A stretch of DNA of 64,000 nucleotides from Spisula solida (GCA_947247005.1 OX365946.1:49440734-49504733), one strand, 5' to 3'; shown: positions 26,322-38,145, counted from the stretch's first letter. A program made the numbers and translations. Notes: generated by a model from the letters alone, not told the origin.

Positions 26322-28165
26322 AGATGAAGAAGAATTTATTCAATATTGGTTGAACAAATTACATAGTTTGAATAATAGTTACAATATGACCCCCTGGACA
26401 AATGTAAGTATCAACTTATAAATACATATTAATTAATACAGTTCAATGGATACACTGTATTTTAAAATATTCTACACTTAAGATAAGACGTTTGTATTTA
26501 GTGACAGATGGATCATAAAACAATCAATCAATACAGCTTATTAAATATTCCTTCATCGCCATATTGTATATGTGCAAAACAAATTACTTTAAGTCGTTTG
26601 AATAACAAGAATACATGTATGAAAACATACCTAAATACATTTAATGTCTATAATTGAATATTTGAATGCATGTACAATTAGCATTAATTTGTACGATTAT
26701 ACATACATAATTTGACATATTCAAAGATTATTCATGTATAATGACATATTATACAAACAACAAAATTATCTTACGAACAGATGACAGTAAACCGTTACTT
26801 GTTCTTTGTTTTAACTTCAAATGCTTTGAAAACATATACAGCTAGGTTTCGAATGATTGTGCTATTTTCACACCTTAATAGGTCAACAGTACATGCTACG
26901 ACAAATACGATAACGTTGTTTTAGGTATGTAATTCTTAAAGTAAGTCTTAATAAAGTTCACATTTAAACAGGAAGTGATGTTCGCCTTCACGTTTGTTGC
27001 AGATATGACATAAACGTTCGTTAATTGGTATGCTTGGCTGTTGCCATCTGTTTTTCTCAATATTGAGTATAATTATGTAATGCCACTCTCAATCGAGTTA
27101 CATGTAATGCAATTCTATATTTCGGAATGTTAACCATGTTAAGATATTCTTTAAACTCATAAGTATCAAAATGTCTATAAAATAATGCCCTGCTCGAATC
27201 AAATAATCTGGTATTCCAATTGCTAATAAACGTATCTTTTTATCGTTTTTTTCAGAACTGACAAAACTTTGTTGAGTTACCTACACTTTGAGATATCCAA
27301 ACAAACCCAAATTCTATGTTATTTAACATATCTCTTACTAACGAAGCCAAGATGCTTTTATTCGGGTGTATATAAATGTCTGCTAATAAAACATTATAAA
27401 CTACTCGTACTAGTTTTCTGTCGCTGGATAGGGTTATTATCAACCAGAAATTAATGATATTAAATAGCCGTGTGCTTAGTAGAACCATTCTGCCCAGTTC
27501 TCCATAAACAATATCATTTTGAGTTAAAGTTTAAATCCATAATAAGCTTTTGCAAAATTGTAAATGCACTCGTTCAACTTGATTGGCTTTGTAAAAGACC
27601 AAGATCTGACCATGATTTAGAAATGGTACAATAAGCTTATCAAATAGTACTACATGTAACGAATGTTGCATATTAATATTCAATTTGGTGAATTTTGACC
27701 AATATTTGTTAAACACGAAACTGCCCTTATTTTCTGGCCGGATAAAGCTAACTGAGCCACATAAAATGAGCCATCACATGTGAATATAATGCATAGATAA
27801 GTAAATCTATTAACAATTTTCAACAATAGTGTTGTCGTAATAAGAATTTCGGTAAAGGACCGCCTTTCCTAAACACAATTACTTCAGTTTTTTCTTTATC
27901 AACTTTTAATTTACAACGACTACACTATTCGTGTTAAATGTTTAGACCTTTCTGCAAACTTCTGCAAGTATTACAATGTCATCGGCGTACATTAATAAGT
28001 ATAATTGCATATAGCCCTTATCTATGTCTTTAAAACGTTTTGAACAGTTCATCGTCAAGGTAATTCACCTTCTTTTACAGCAAGTACACATTAAAAGCTT
28101 TCTCCTAGTATGTTTCCGATTTTAACCCTGGAATTAACCGAATCGTACATTGACTTGATTACGGT
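26322..28165 (-). pseudogene. 5'-truncated, decayed non-LTR retrotransposon (LINE) reverse transcriptase
   Basis: Read on the minus strand, broken frames spell the C-terminal half of a LINE ORF2. Near 28061-28078 lies VKEGEL, in the place of the family's GVRQGE. The RT catalytic motif MYADDIVILAE has YADD at 27978-27989. KVDKEKTEVIVFRKGG follows, then the conserved downstream block with ERVHLQFCKSLL (27531-27716) and VYGELGR, then NIINFWL and NPNK-like text followed by VRDML (27252-27488). The end is a cysteine-histidine block, CHICNKREGEHHF followed by KCELY (about 26955-27010). In-frame stops and frameshifts make it non-functional. The 3' end, at the left, runs into GAATAAATTCTTCTTC on the minus strand, a typical LINE tail. 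Duplication copies 1 and 2 are uninterrupted at this site (9700 and 16270), which fixes the borders within about 10 bp. The clade (CR1-like or Jockey-like) is not resolved. Confidence 0.85.
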
Positions 28166-28939
28166 GCTATATATGCTTTTAAATTGACCGTTGCAGTCAT
28201 TTAAAACACTTCATTTAAATTGGAATGGATATTTATTAAATTGGAATGCATAGTAACGTTTTCTCTTATTCTAACTACCGACAGTTTGGCGCCATTTTAC
28301 ATCGAAAGTAGTGTTTTTTATCAACCGTACATGCAGATAGTGTTCATGTATGATTTAAACATCATATTTTATCAAATTCACTTTAAACGTGCTTATTAAG
28401 ATGTTGTAAACGATTATTCTATACAACGAGTTGTATCGATTACAAATGCAAATACAATCAAACGCGTATCATTAATAACCGAAATGTTATGGAAACCAGA
28501 ATTCATTATCACACCCAACGTCATTTTGGACAGAACTTGCATTATAGTAGGAATTGTTGGTAGCTAAGTGGAATGCAATAAATGTAAGAGCAATATTCTG
28601 CCACTTGACATAATATAATTATACGGAATACACTTAACAGTTCTTCTTATACATGTAAACCAATGCAAGTATTCTATAATCAAGCAGACATTAACATTCC
28701 AGTGAATCAAAGTATTACATTTAGAACAAATTAACTTCGCTATTAAGATCGAGTCACTATCAAGATCACAATTGTTGTGGTGTTATTAGTTACATAGATG
28801 GATATATATGTTTCCCTCTATATGAAATTACAGTATATTGAATGCATATACCTCCAATTACATCAAACAACATTGCACAGCATAATTATGTTAATAACAT
28901 CTTTTTTGTTAAACAACACTTTAAACTATAATTTTAACA

Positions 28940-29475
28940 ACCAACTCGACAAGAGATGCGCGAATTGACCACCGCATTTTTCCATACTAGCGTAATGACG
29001 TCACTGTACACGCTCGTAAACTGATTCGAGCCAATTTGTCGGCTAATTTATTCTTTAAAATCAAGTCAAGTGGTTGGCATAGGATAACACACTTTCTCCT
29101 TTAAGGAACTCCATACGAAGAGGTACAATGAACTAACAGCGGTCGAATGTAGAGGCCATGAAAGCGTTGTCTTGAGACAAACCACCCGATCACCAAAATC
29201 TAATGCCCGTCGTAAATTGTCCAGCATTACATCCTACGTGTGTAAAACCAGCTTTGTACCATTCATCTTTTCAATTCAATATATTAGATCTGTTGTAGTG
29301 TTAAATACATGCATATCACCTTTAACAAAGCATTTGGGGTTTCCTCGACAGCTTGGTGAATATGCTCAACATTCTCATCCATACGTCCTCTACGACGTCT
29401 ACCATTCCTCCAAGTTATCAAGTTCCTCGAATTCCACTGTGTCTCCAATTTTGACACATGTCTTCTTATAAGCTT
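28940..29475 (-). pseudogene. degenerate Tc1/mariner-superfamily transposase with internal deletion
   Basis: Minus-strand frames give an N-terminal helix-turn-helix segment, WRNGRRRRGRMDENVEHIHQ followed by AVEETPN (about 29340-29415). This matches the linker and second HTH start common in IS630/Tc1/mariner transposases (WRN-GRRR-x-EN-x-x-x-x-Q-P). About 200 bp further on comes a C-terminal segment, WPLHSTAVSSLYLFVWSSLK followed by EKV (about 29089-29160). It occupies the place of the family's WPxRSPDLTPLDFFLWGYLK block, so the catalytic aspartate of SPD is not preserved. The central DDE core is missing or unrecognisable, and several stops and shifts are present. The insert spans about 28895-29770 relative to paralogous copies at 10560 and 17100. 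Its termini were not resolved. Confidence 0.6.
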
Positions 29476-29587
29476 TCTATATATACTGGTGACTTAAGAT
29501 TCCTTCTATCAAATACAGGCTATTTGTCTACTTTATAGTTAAACAAATTACAATTTATGCGTTTTAAGCCATCTCGGAACCCTTAGA

Positions 29588-29637
29588 ATATAATGACATC
29601 GGTGATGGCGTTACCATGGTTACTATGTCATTATATG
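29588..29637. repeat. hairpin-forming inverted repeat
   Basis: TATAATGACAT and ATGTCATTATA face each other across about 25 bp that themselves contain GGTGATGGCGTTACCATGG. It lies in the same insert as the transposase remnant and may be part of that element's terminal or subterminal structure. Confidence 0.6.
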
Positions 29638-31109
29638 TCGATAGTCTTTATAGTCAACATAAACTTAATTCAATATTCTATCCTTTAATACCAAAACAAT
29701 AACTACACTACCAAAATTCCCGTTGTTATTAAGCATTGTTTGAGGGATATGTTTTTTTGATCACCCTGTCTATGACATTATATAAACGATATATTTGGGA
29801 TTGTGAAATTGGTTTTTGTTATCGCTTAAGAAGAAACATTCATCAATTCTAAGATAGTATACGTTATCTAGAGATAGTTGATCACAATTCCAAGTCTCGA
29901 TTTATATGTACATTTTTATCAACTGTAAGAGGGCATTGTCTTGTAAAATAATTATTCTACCCAGTAATACGTACACAAATGGTGATTAAATGGGCCAATG
30001 CATAAATAAGTTAAATGTTTATCGAATCAATATTAAAGGTTGTTTATATGCGTACGCTCACTTCTGCCCGCGTGGGACGAGCCCAGTTCAATTTAACCAC
30101 TCTATGTAGTATAAAACATTCTTACGGTACAATAATAACGAAACCACACGCTATATAATTCCTAGTTAATAATTTCAAACAATACAAACAGTTTCTGTTA
30201 TATTATGGCAATATTGAACTTTGTATTCACGACTCCATAGACAATACATGTATTTTTGTTTGTTTTCTCTATTGTACATGTACCAGTGTACTGTTAGACG
30301 ATTGATTTATCTAGTTCATTCTCATTCTAAAGTTACCGTGAATTGTACAATCAAGTTAAACTGTAACACGTTAAAGTCTATGGCAAGCTGGCAGACATAT
30401 ATCAGTGAAAGACGAATTAGCTGCTACAAACAAAACAGTAAATAACGTTTCATATAATAAGACAGGTTCGCCAAACGTGGTGAACATATTGTCTCTGACG
30501 AGCGTACTGATTCAATCCGGGTTTTACCCTTCCCTATCTTCACTTTGGTATCTAGATCAAAATCTATTCAAACTTTCACAGTTTCACTTCATCATAGTTA
30601 CATGTATACATGTGTACAATGCCTGTAAACTCGCGTAGATATTTTTAATTTGAAAACCTTATGTTGCAGATTGATCCTAGCATGGAATAATGCACAATGT
30701 ACTGACAGAACTAATTAACTAAGTGATAAATTTATAATATACAAGGGTCATTCAACATATTCGTAGACAATCGTTCTCATTTCATTATTATTGCGTTTTA
30801 ACAATAATTTCTTATAACATTACAAACAGTAACTTATCACCAACAGACAATGCAAATTTATCTTCAATAATGCAAACTAGTAACATGTCATCAGCCATTG
30901 TATTACCATGGAAACGCGTTACCACCCCCGACCGACGTAACGTGCCTTTTTCATTTGTTCAACTAGTTATAAATTCCGATTAAGTTAATAAACATTCCGA
31001 TGTTTCTGCAAGATTGTTACAAAATATTATCTTGGGGTTTCATGAAAGTATGAAATTATTTGGACGTCGAAGTGGGAATTAAAAACGGTTTTATCCAGGC
31101 GAGTCGCAT

Positions 31110-31390
31110 TTTTCAATAACGTCAAAATGCCTATTTCTTTACGCAAGGAAATTCTTATGAAATTTGAATTGTGCATGGGGCTTGGAAAAACACAGCAGTT
31201 ACACAAGAGCTGCTACAGAGAGCGGAATAAGAACATACAGCATGCAGCGGTCTTGTCTATAAGTGGCAAAAACAAATTTCTGAAGCGCAGCATGGTATTT
31301 AAAACGATACATGGATGTGCAGTTAGCCAAACGTAGTGTCGTCTCACGCAACGTCCGTCGAAATGTGCGAGGTGTACAACCATTATGCCA
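31110..31390 (+). pseudogene. mariner-like transposase fragment, N-terminal HTH region
   Basis: From 31127 one frame reads ILMKFELCMGLGKTQ. After a shift near 31195, another reads TQELLQRAE followed by VYKWQKQISEAQHG (31255-31296) and then SSHATSVEMCEVYN. This order corresponds to the N-terminus of animal mariner-type transposases: IKF-x-x-x-LGK-T, a helix, then a W-KRF-EGRE-like helix and a linker with NVE-x-V. Stops and at least two frameshifts are present, and the catalytic domain is absent. The similarity was recalled from family knowledge and not aligned, so a chance resemblance over so short a stretch cannot be excluded. Confidence 0.45.
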
Positions 31391-31414
31391 AGCCTTAATC
31401 CTTAACTTAGACTA

Positions 31415-31628
31415 TAACTCCAACGCGATAAATTGCAATACAAAAACAAACACAAAATCCGCTATATTTATCGTTTCTGAATATTTAGGAGCATGAAAAC
31501 CTTACATGTTGTGCTTAATGTTTGAATGCTTTCATTGGTAAGTGTTACGGTCCTTGATTTTAATCCATAACAAAAATATAGGCAATATTGTGTTTGTTTT
31601 TGTACTGCAATTTATCGCGTTGGAGTTA
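31415..31628. mobile_element. 214-bp MITE with ~42-bp terminal inverted repeats, TA target
   Basis: Both ends begin TAACTCCAACGCGATAAATT (right end as reverse complement). The match continues through GCARTACAAAAACAAACACA with only one or two differences. TA lies outside each end (31413-31414 and 31629-31630), typical of Tc1/mariner-derived MITEs. It follows directly on the mariner-like fragment but does not share visible ends with it. Confidence 0.85.
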
Positions 31629-32429
31629 TACATAAGATATTGTGGAAGATATGTTAAATCATATACAATTTGAATGTTTATGGGTTTTTTAATGTTAATA
31701 ACATAATTTCATTTCGGGCTTCCATTTGAGAATCACCAAAACGTCAATAACGTCGCTGACGTCAGATCATAAATTGCGTTGTGTGGTAGTACATGTATGG
31801 TGATATTTATATTTTAGCCATATTTTCTTTAAAAATGCGTTGTTTCACGCAATGTAGTTTGTTTTTCTCTGTATCATCGGATGTTAAAATGTTTAACACA
31901 GTCTACGAATTTATTGAATGACCCACTTTTCTGGGGGTAGATGATTTAGTTGTATTGCTTAGGATGTGTGTTTGCAGTTTGGATGCTGATCGAATTTATT
32001 CCGGTGTATGTTTAAATGTATTTGTCCAAATAATTCAAATACATGACTTGTAATATCGGACAATTCCGATTAATTTAACATAACCAACTATAACATGTAA
32101 CAGTAATTTTGAACTTTATCACAACAAATGTCATTATGAGATATAAATTGTATTCAGTTCAAACAAACATATATCCTCTAATTATTTGGTTTTTGTTATG
32201 TGCCGAGCGAATGAATAACACATAATTTGAAAAACATGTATCATGTATCAATATACCATGCTTCTGTAAATCTAGCAATGTGTTCTCTACGGGATGTACT
32301 CCATTGCTCAGTATAGATATGATTGACCGGGAAGCGCCTTTATACCGGTAGGGGACTTCTGTGTTGCTTGCAATTCTTGATGGCTTGTTCATTACGTCAT
32401 ATCTCGATTTGTTCAATTCCGTCATTTTA

Positions 32430-32960
32430 CTTATTGAAACTTGATCATTCGGCTATGTCTGTCAGACTGTTTGTTGCTGAAATCGGGCCTTTCAACGTTT
32501 TAATAATGTTACTTAACTTTTGGGACTAAAGGCAGCTATAACTATGTAGTTCAGCAGTTTTACTGTTGTAACTAGGTCATTCAGCGTAGGCATTCCTCCT
32601 TTTGTTTGCTGAATATTTTCTATTCAGCTTTTAAACAGACGGGACAAGGGATATTTAATTTTCTTGGTCGGTAGTGTGTTGGGCACTTCTTCGTTTTAAG
32701 ATTTCTGACAGCTAAAACTAGGCATTATAGTCAATTTGCTGTGGAAACTGGGTCATTCAGCTAGTAATAATTTATTATACTTTTCGACTGCTTGGACTTG
32801 GGCGGACCTGCGCTTGTTTAGTTGGGCATTATGTGTTTTATGTTTCCTGTGCTCGGTCGGTTCAGTTGGGCATTGTGCTTTGTGTGTTTTTAATGTTTTC
32901 TGTGCTCGGCTGGTTGAGTTGAGTGCTGCCTTCCCTGTCTGACTTAATATAATCTGTTTG
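32430..32960. repeat. diverged repeat rich in AACTAGGTCATTCAGC
   Basis: Variants of a short unit (AACTAGGTCATTCAGC, AACTATGTAGTTCAGCAG, AACTGGGTCATTCAGC) recur about every 45-90 bp and are followed by two copies of a GTGCTCGG-GGTT block (about 32855 and 32905). The same series in reverse complement occupies 58320-58505. A fragment of it (GGGCGGATCATT, CATTCGGCTGAG) is at 34680-34710. The GTGCTCGGCTGGTT part also matches, in reverse complement, the duplication block at 23440-23480 and 6620-6640. Confidence 0.6.
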
Positions 32961-33205
32961 CTTATGCAGCAGCAGACACCTGCTGTTTATATACATGGTC
33001 TCATTTGATTAGCACTCACAGTGAAATTTCGGACAGTTCTGATTTCTTCGGTAAATAAACTATTGCAATGCGACAAAGACCGATGTTATCCGCATGGAAT
33101 AATGGAATTAGTCTGGTTCACGACATTCTTATAAAATGCTTCCTTTTTGGATTATTTTTTTGAAATTGTAAACCATCGAGAACAGATCACGTGCCCCTCC
33201 ATATA

Positions 33206-33274
33206 CTTTTTACTTTGAGCATACAAATAGACCTGCGGGCTCAAGCCCGTAGGGAATTAAAATAAAGTAAAAAC
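33206..33274. repeat. hairpin with GC-rich core
   Basis: TTTTTACTTT (33207-33216) pairs with AAAGTAAAAA (33264-33273). Inside, the sequence from 33232 to 33253 folds on itself: CCTGCGGGCT against AAGCCCGTAGG. The nested, well-paired structure in an AT-rich context suggests a small folding element or the end of a palindromic transposon. Confidence 0.7.
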
Positions 33275-33639
33275 TGGTTGCTGTTACAGAATTACGGAAC
33301 TCTTAATGTTTGGCAAAAAGTTAAATTCTGTATAATTCTTTAAAAACATTTGGGCAGGAAATCGTTTTGATTGACAGTCATAACTTGTAATTGTTTTATC
33401 CGCATTTGCCTTGAAAATAAGGTTTCAAAACCAGGAAGCTAAAAAAGATACGACTGCTTATTAAAATATTCCTAGTATGACAGTACATTGTATTATATTT
33501 ATAAATATGCCGCAGAACATACATGAACGGGTATGCACATATTTGATTCGAAATTGTATACTTTCTATTTCTAAAATGTTTTCTTAAAACATGTTCCTAC
33601 AATTGTAATAAGCTATAACGCAAACGTTTATAACACCAT

Positions 33640-34080
33640 AATTCGGATCTTTTATTGACTTCATACATGCGCCGCTACTGAAAAAAGGAGCTCGAACAAA
33701 TATAAAAAAAAATATATTTTGTAGATCAAAGCTGGTGTTTTGCAAAAACCTTTACCACTCCGTTTTTAATATATTTACATCTAAGGATAATTTTCAACGT
33801 TAAAAACGTCATCATTTTGACCTTAAAACGCCGTAATAATGACCTTACATAACATGATACATGCGTCGTAACTGAAATAACGAGCTCGAACACATGTATT
33901 TTTTATGCGCTTATTTTGTTGCTCAAAGATGTCTGTTGACAATATGATTTTTTTAAAAAGGGTTGACCACACCGTTATTGTTATATTTAAATGTTCCGCT
34001 AAATTTCAACGCTGCAAAACGTCGTTATTTTGACGTAACGGCGTCCTTATTATACCAACACTAAGTACACGCAACTATAT
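33640..34080. repeat. two to three diverged ~197-bp tandem units
   Basis: ATACATGCGCCGCTACTGAA near 33664 recurs as ATACATGCGTCGTAACTGAA near 33861, both followed by GAGCTCGAACA. The units share AACGTCATCATTTTGACCTT or AACGTCGTTATTTTGACGTA and CGCCGTAATAATGACCTTA-like blocks. A third partial unit may extend to about 34270 (AACGTCATTTTGTAAC). Confidence 0.7.
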
Positions 34081-34814
34081 TAAAACGACGTCATATATCA
34101 ATGACTAGAACAATTAATCCTTATAAATATTCATTTCGAATTTTGAATTTCTGACACTATTGCAAATATATGCGGAAAAACGTACTCCCATGCCTCCGCA
34201 TTCAACGTACCGTTAGATAGCGTTTTAACGTCATTTTGTAACAAGGTTACAAAAACAACGTTCCTAGAAGCGCACTCACTTAAGGTAAAATATGTTAAAG
34301 TTTCATAATGTTCCGATAGTTTTCGTTTTTGTGCGACCAACACCGCAAACCACCTTAATGCACATTTTTATATGTCTGTCAGAGTTGTTTGTACAATTGA
34401 TATATTAATGAACCCATGTTCAGTAATGTCAAGATTCAAGACACGCATAATAAATGCGAGCATTGATCGACAACTCGTTTTTTCATTGATCGACATCAAT
34501 TATGATTTATTATTTGAATATCCTAATATACATGGTGTTTTATTAACGTCAATTTGAACGAAGTTTTAAATGTATATGCAGTATCTGCTTTTAATTTGAC
34601 GTAGAGTAGATAGTAGAGGCGTGTAGATGTGTGGACTTTCAGCAAGCAAGTTCAATTACTTTTTTGACAGCTGAGATTAGGGCGGATCATTTTCTCATTC
34701 GGCTGAGTGTTGGTTATTGTGCCTTGTATATTTGACGATATGTATGTTTATGAAACCTATTTAAAAGGACGTTTAACAGTGTTAACTTGTAGCAGAAATA
34801 TAGCTGTTCAACCC

Positions 34815-34851
34815 GTACATACATACATACATACATATATATATATATATA
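34815..34851. repeat. microsatellite (CATA)n followed by (TA)n
   Basis: About five ACATACAT units pass into a run of TA dinucleotides. The paralogous position near 18850 has only a short version (CATACAAACATACATATAGA). Confidence 0.95.
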
Positions 34852-35680
34852 TCCTGTATATTAAAATAATTGCATACTACAGATGTATACGTTTATATTG
34901 CAAACCATACCAACTAAGATTGTTATCTCATATCGAATTGCAAGTACATTCGGTACCAAAGAGTATGATTTAAATACCACCGTCGAGACAACGTATTTCG
35001 CTGATGATTTATAACCGATATTGAAAGTTACATTTATGGTGATTGTAAATTTGAGCGTTAGGTTTCAAATACATAGTATGGTTTCAAGTGTTTTGAACAA
35101 ACCAGGACTATTTGTTTTTGTTTTAAATTACTTTCGTATGTTTTGTGGATTGGTATATACCTACATTCATTACTGACTGTTGGGATTTCTAGCTATGTAA
35201 CGAATTTGCTTAACATACATTATCAAAAAGTACATTTATTGGTTTCTACCCATTGTAGCAAACACATGCGATCAATAACACATACCTATCAGCTCCGTCA
35301 CAACAAGACCAAACGCCATCCACAAGAAAATGCAATATAAAACCATTTCTAATTGTTTGCTGTATTTCCATTATCTGAAAATAGACAGACGACGTATAAT
35401 TGAATGTTTAAGTCTTAACTAGTCTGTTAAACTTTTAAACTACTTATTGAATTGTGTGATAAAACTTTCCGCAGTAGTCAGGAATATAGACTTAAAAGTC
35501 ACTAATAGATAAGCTCAATACAATGAAGTTTGTGCTCGTACTTCTATTGTTCAATATTGTCAATGGGACAAGCATAATTTAGAAACCAAATAAAATGTGA
35601 AACTTTAGATACGTTTATAGGATGTTGAATCTACGAAATGAAACGTCTAAAAATAGACTTGTTTGTTTAATATTAAAAAC

Positions 35681-35932
35681 TGCGACCTTGGTCGAGTGGT
35701 TAGGGCATCCTAATTGGAAGCGAGAGATCAAAATGTTACGACTGATGCGGTCGGCTGGTGAGCTGCCAACTAGTTAAATAATGGTTATCTTATGCCCATC
35801 TCTGCCAGGTGCCTGACAATGGAAGACATAATTAGGGAGGTGTTGTACGCATAACAGATAGGTTTCCACAATTCCAACTGGCCGGTCCTTTTAGTAGGTG
35901 TGACACTTTGATATCATAAACAAACACAAACT
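35681..35932 (+). mobile_element. tRNA-derived SINE, copy 2 of family S
   Basis: The A-box TGGTCGAGTGG (35689-35699) matches the Pol III consensus well. The B-box is decayed. The body (TGCGGTCGGCTGGTGAGCTG, then GTTAAATAATGG) and tail (GTGTGACACTTTGATATCAT) match the copy at 19739-19977. It occupies the orthologous position in duplication copy 3. Confidence 0.75.
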
Positions 35933-36904
35933 CATATCTAAATCTTAATTTTTTCGAAATGTTAAGCCCAATTACCGAGCAATAATTCGTTGTTTTCCAG
36001 CAGTTTTATATGCATATATACATCAAACAAGCATCAAATTAGCCAAAGTATTAGTTATCGCTGAGTGGTAAGCTATAAAGCACTTTAAAACATGCATCGT
36101 GTTAACTGTTCACACTATAGTGTTATCGACATACAGTGATAAATTTCCTTGCGGAATATCACTTGACTGTGTACTAGTGCATGCTTAAAACTCATATAAA
36201 ACATAATTCATGATTATTGCTGGAAACCAAGCATGGAACCCATTAAAAATAAAATGAAGTCTTATGTTTGGTATTTCGTGTATGCACGCTCTATGTGTGC
36301 ATGTACACAAATGGCAGAATCCTGTTCGTAATGGTCGATTATCATATAATGTAATAACTAGCTTTTGTCTGACCACATAAACTCTTTCTTTAGCATGGCG
36401 ACTGATTATAACGCAACATGAAAGTACACTTACTCTCACAGAAAAGAACAGATCACAGCACACCAGTTTAAATGGAAGAGACTTCCTTATATTCGCCAGA
36501 TGACTAATTACATTACACGCTCGAAAATCAATGATCATCATGATCTATTTCTGAGAGGTTAGCATTAAAGTGGCCTTTTATCGCTATTATCTAAAGGCAC
36601 GAATAAATACAGAAAGACTTACACTCCTAATGATAGCCTTAACAACATTAGTGGCAGTTATCACATTTCTTTGACCACTCAAAGCTATTATTAGAAAAGG
36701 CGAATTGGACTGCCTGAGATGTTAGCATTAAAGGGACCTTGTCATTTTGTTTGGCGATAATACATCGTTATAATCTGTAGGAATGATATCTACACTTGCA
36801 ATTTACAGAAACTCTACACTAGGCGTACTAAACGTATAAATGACAGTAATTATATTTCCTTGACCACTCAACGTGACAATAATAGAAAATACCAAATAGA
36901 CCGG

Positions 36905-37138
36905 CCGTGCTTAGGTATATTCTCTATCACTACATAAATGCGCTTTTGTTAAAAATAGTGCCACCATATCGTTACGGTTTACGAACAGGCATACATAAAT
37001 TGTAAGTCCAACTATGGCCGTCCGTGCTTAGGTATATTCTCTATCACTACATAAATGCGCTTTTGTTTAAAAATAGTGCCATCATATCGTTACGGTTTAC
37101 GAAACAGGCATACATAAATTGTAAGTCCAACTATGGCT
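36905..37138. repeat. 117-bp tandem duplication
   Basis: CCGTGCTTAGGTATATTCTC starts at 36905 and again at 37022. The two units are nearly identical through GTAAGTCCAACTATGGC. Duplication copy 2 has one unit (about 20850-20960), so this doubling is specific to copy 3 and recent. Confidence 0.95.
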
Positions 37139-38145
37139 AAGGCTGATTATTAGAAGTTTTACATGTTTCCCACATTCATAGCAGAGGAAGTGACAACACT
37201 CTGTATTCGTTTGTGCATTTAAAATGCATTTTTATCAGGAAAGAAGGTACCATTTTAAATTTGAGTATACTAAATAATGCATGTGTACATGTGTGACAAG
37301 TCACGTTATTTATTCGCCTTATGCAAGATACTGTCACCAACATGTTCAGCAGTGGCTATGTGCCTGCCAGAAAGCAATACAGTACCGGTGGATTATTGAT
37401 ATAATGGAACGGCCATTCTTTATGTCAAATATATGGTATATGATTAACTAATTGCTGCACACGATGACAACAGACGCCCAAAAATCACTGGAGCGAAATG
37501 TGTTATAACCCAGGTGTAATAGTACGTCAATACATAATGTTCTAAAGAAAATACAAACATAATTCATGAGACTTCGGAGAACAAATAATGCATGGTGTAT
37601 CAACTATACCATTCGTGAAGAACAAATAACTTGCGTTCTGTCCTTTTATGCAACATCAGTGTTGTTTTTATTTACGTTGGTGATATTCCTAGAATATAAT
37701 TCCCTTGTTGCAATTCCGCCTCTGGCCCATAATATAGTTGTGACGACCCGTCAGAATGACATATGCTGCGTTATTAGGGTTTGAAAATGAAGTCGTTCTC
37801 GATGGCGTCTGTCGATCTACAGAAAATAATAACAAATTGCACGCATGTCTACAGTTCAGAAATCATAATGTCCCTGTTGTGCAGTACTTGATAAATTGCC
37901 ATAAAGCTATTTTCTTGTTTACGAACTTCAATATATTATCACGACAACATGGTTCTCCCTTAATCTGAACCATTCCAATGTCATATCGGGTCGCGTGAGG
38001 GGGATTCCGTTCAGCATCTTAGCTTACATAACTTACTTGAATAAAATATATACCATCGCTCAGAATCAATGAAAATAAGTCAGTAATCACGTTTTGCAAG
38101 TCCATCAGCATAGCATTAACATGCTTCTCCCTTAATCTGCATCTA

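Larger units (their letters stand above)
30037..34354. mobile_element. 4.3-kb insert flanked by TTAA
   Basis: Duplication copy 3 loses similarity to copies 1 and 2 at TTAA 30033-30036 and regains it after TTAA 34355-34358. The paralogous sites (about 11123 and 17464) have a single TTAA followed by similar sequence (GGCACATTTT against TGCACATTTT). This fits one TTAA-targeted insertion later invaded by other elements. The ends (AGGTTGTTTATATGCG and the reverse complement of GGTGGTTTGCGGTG) are only weakly similar, and no piggyBac transposase is seen. A composite of several insertions, or coincidental TTAA at one edge, remains possible. Confidence 0.4.

Noticed and set aside
36185..36541. 118-codon minus-strand frame
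   Set aside because: No recognisable domain, not preserved in the paralogous region near 20300-20560, and composition typical of chance frames.
22031..37968. Two similar open frames (22031-22237 and 37756-37968) sharing TENNNKLHACLQFR
   Set aside because: They are paralogous duplication DNA. By eye, differences between the two are mostly amino-acid changing, so there is no sign of selection on the protein.
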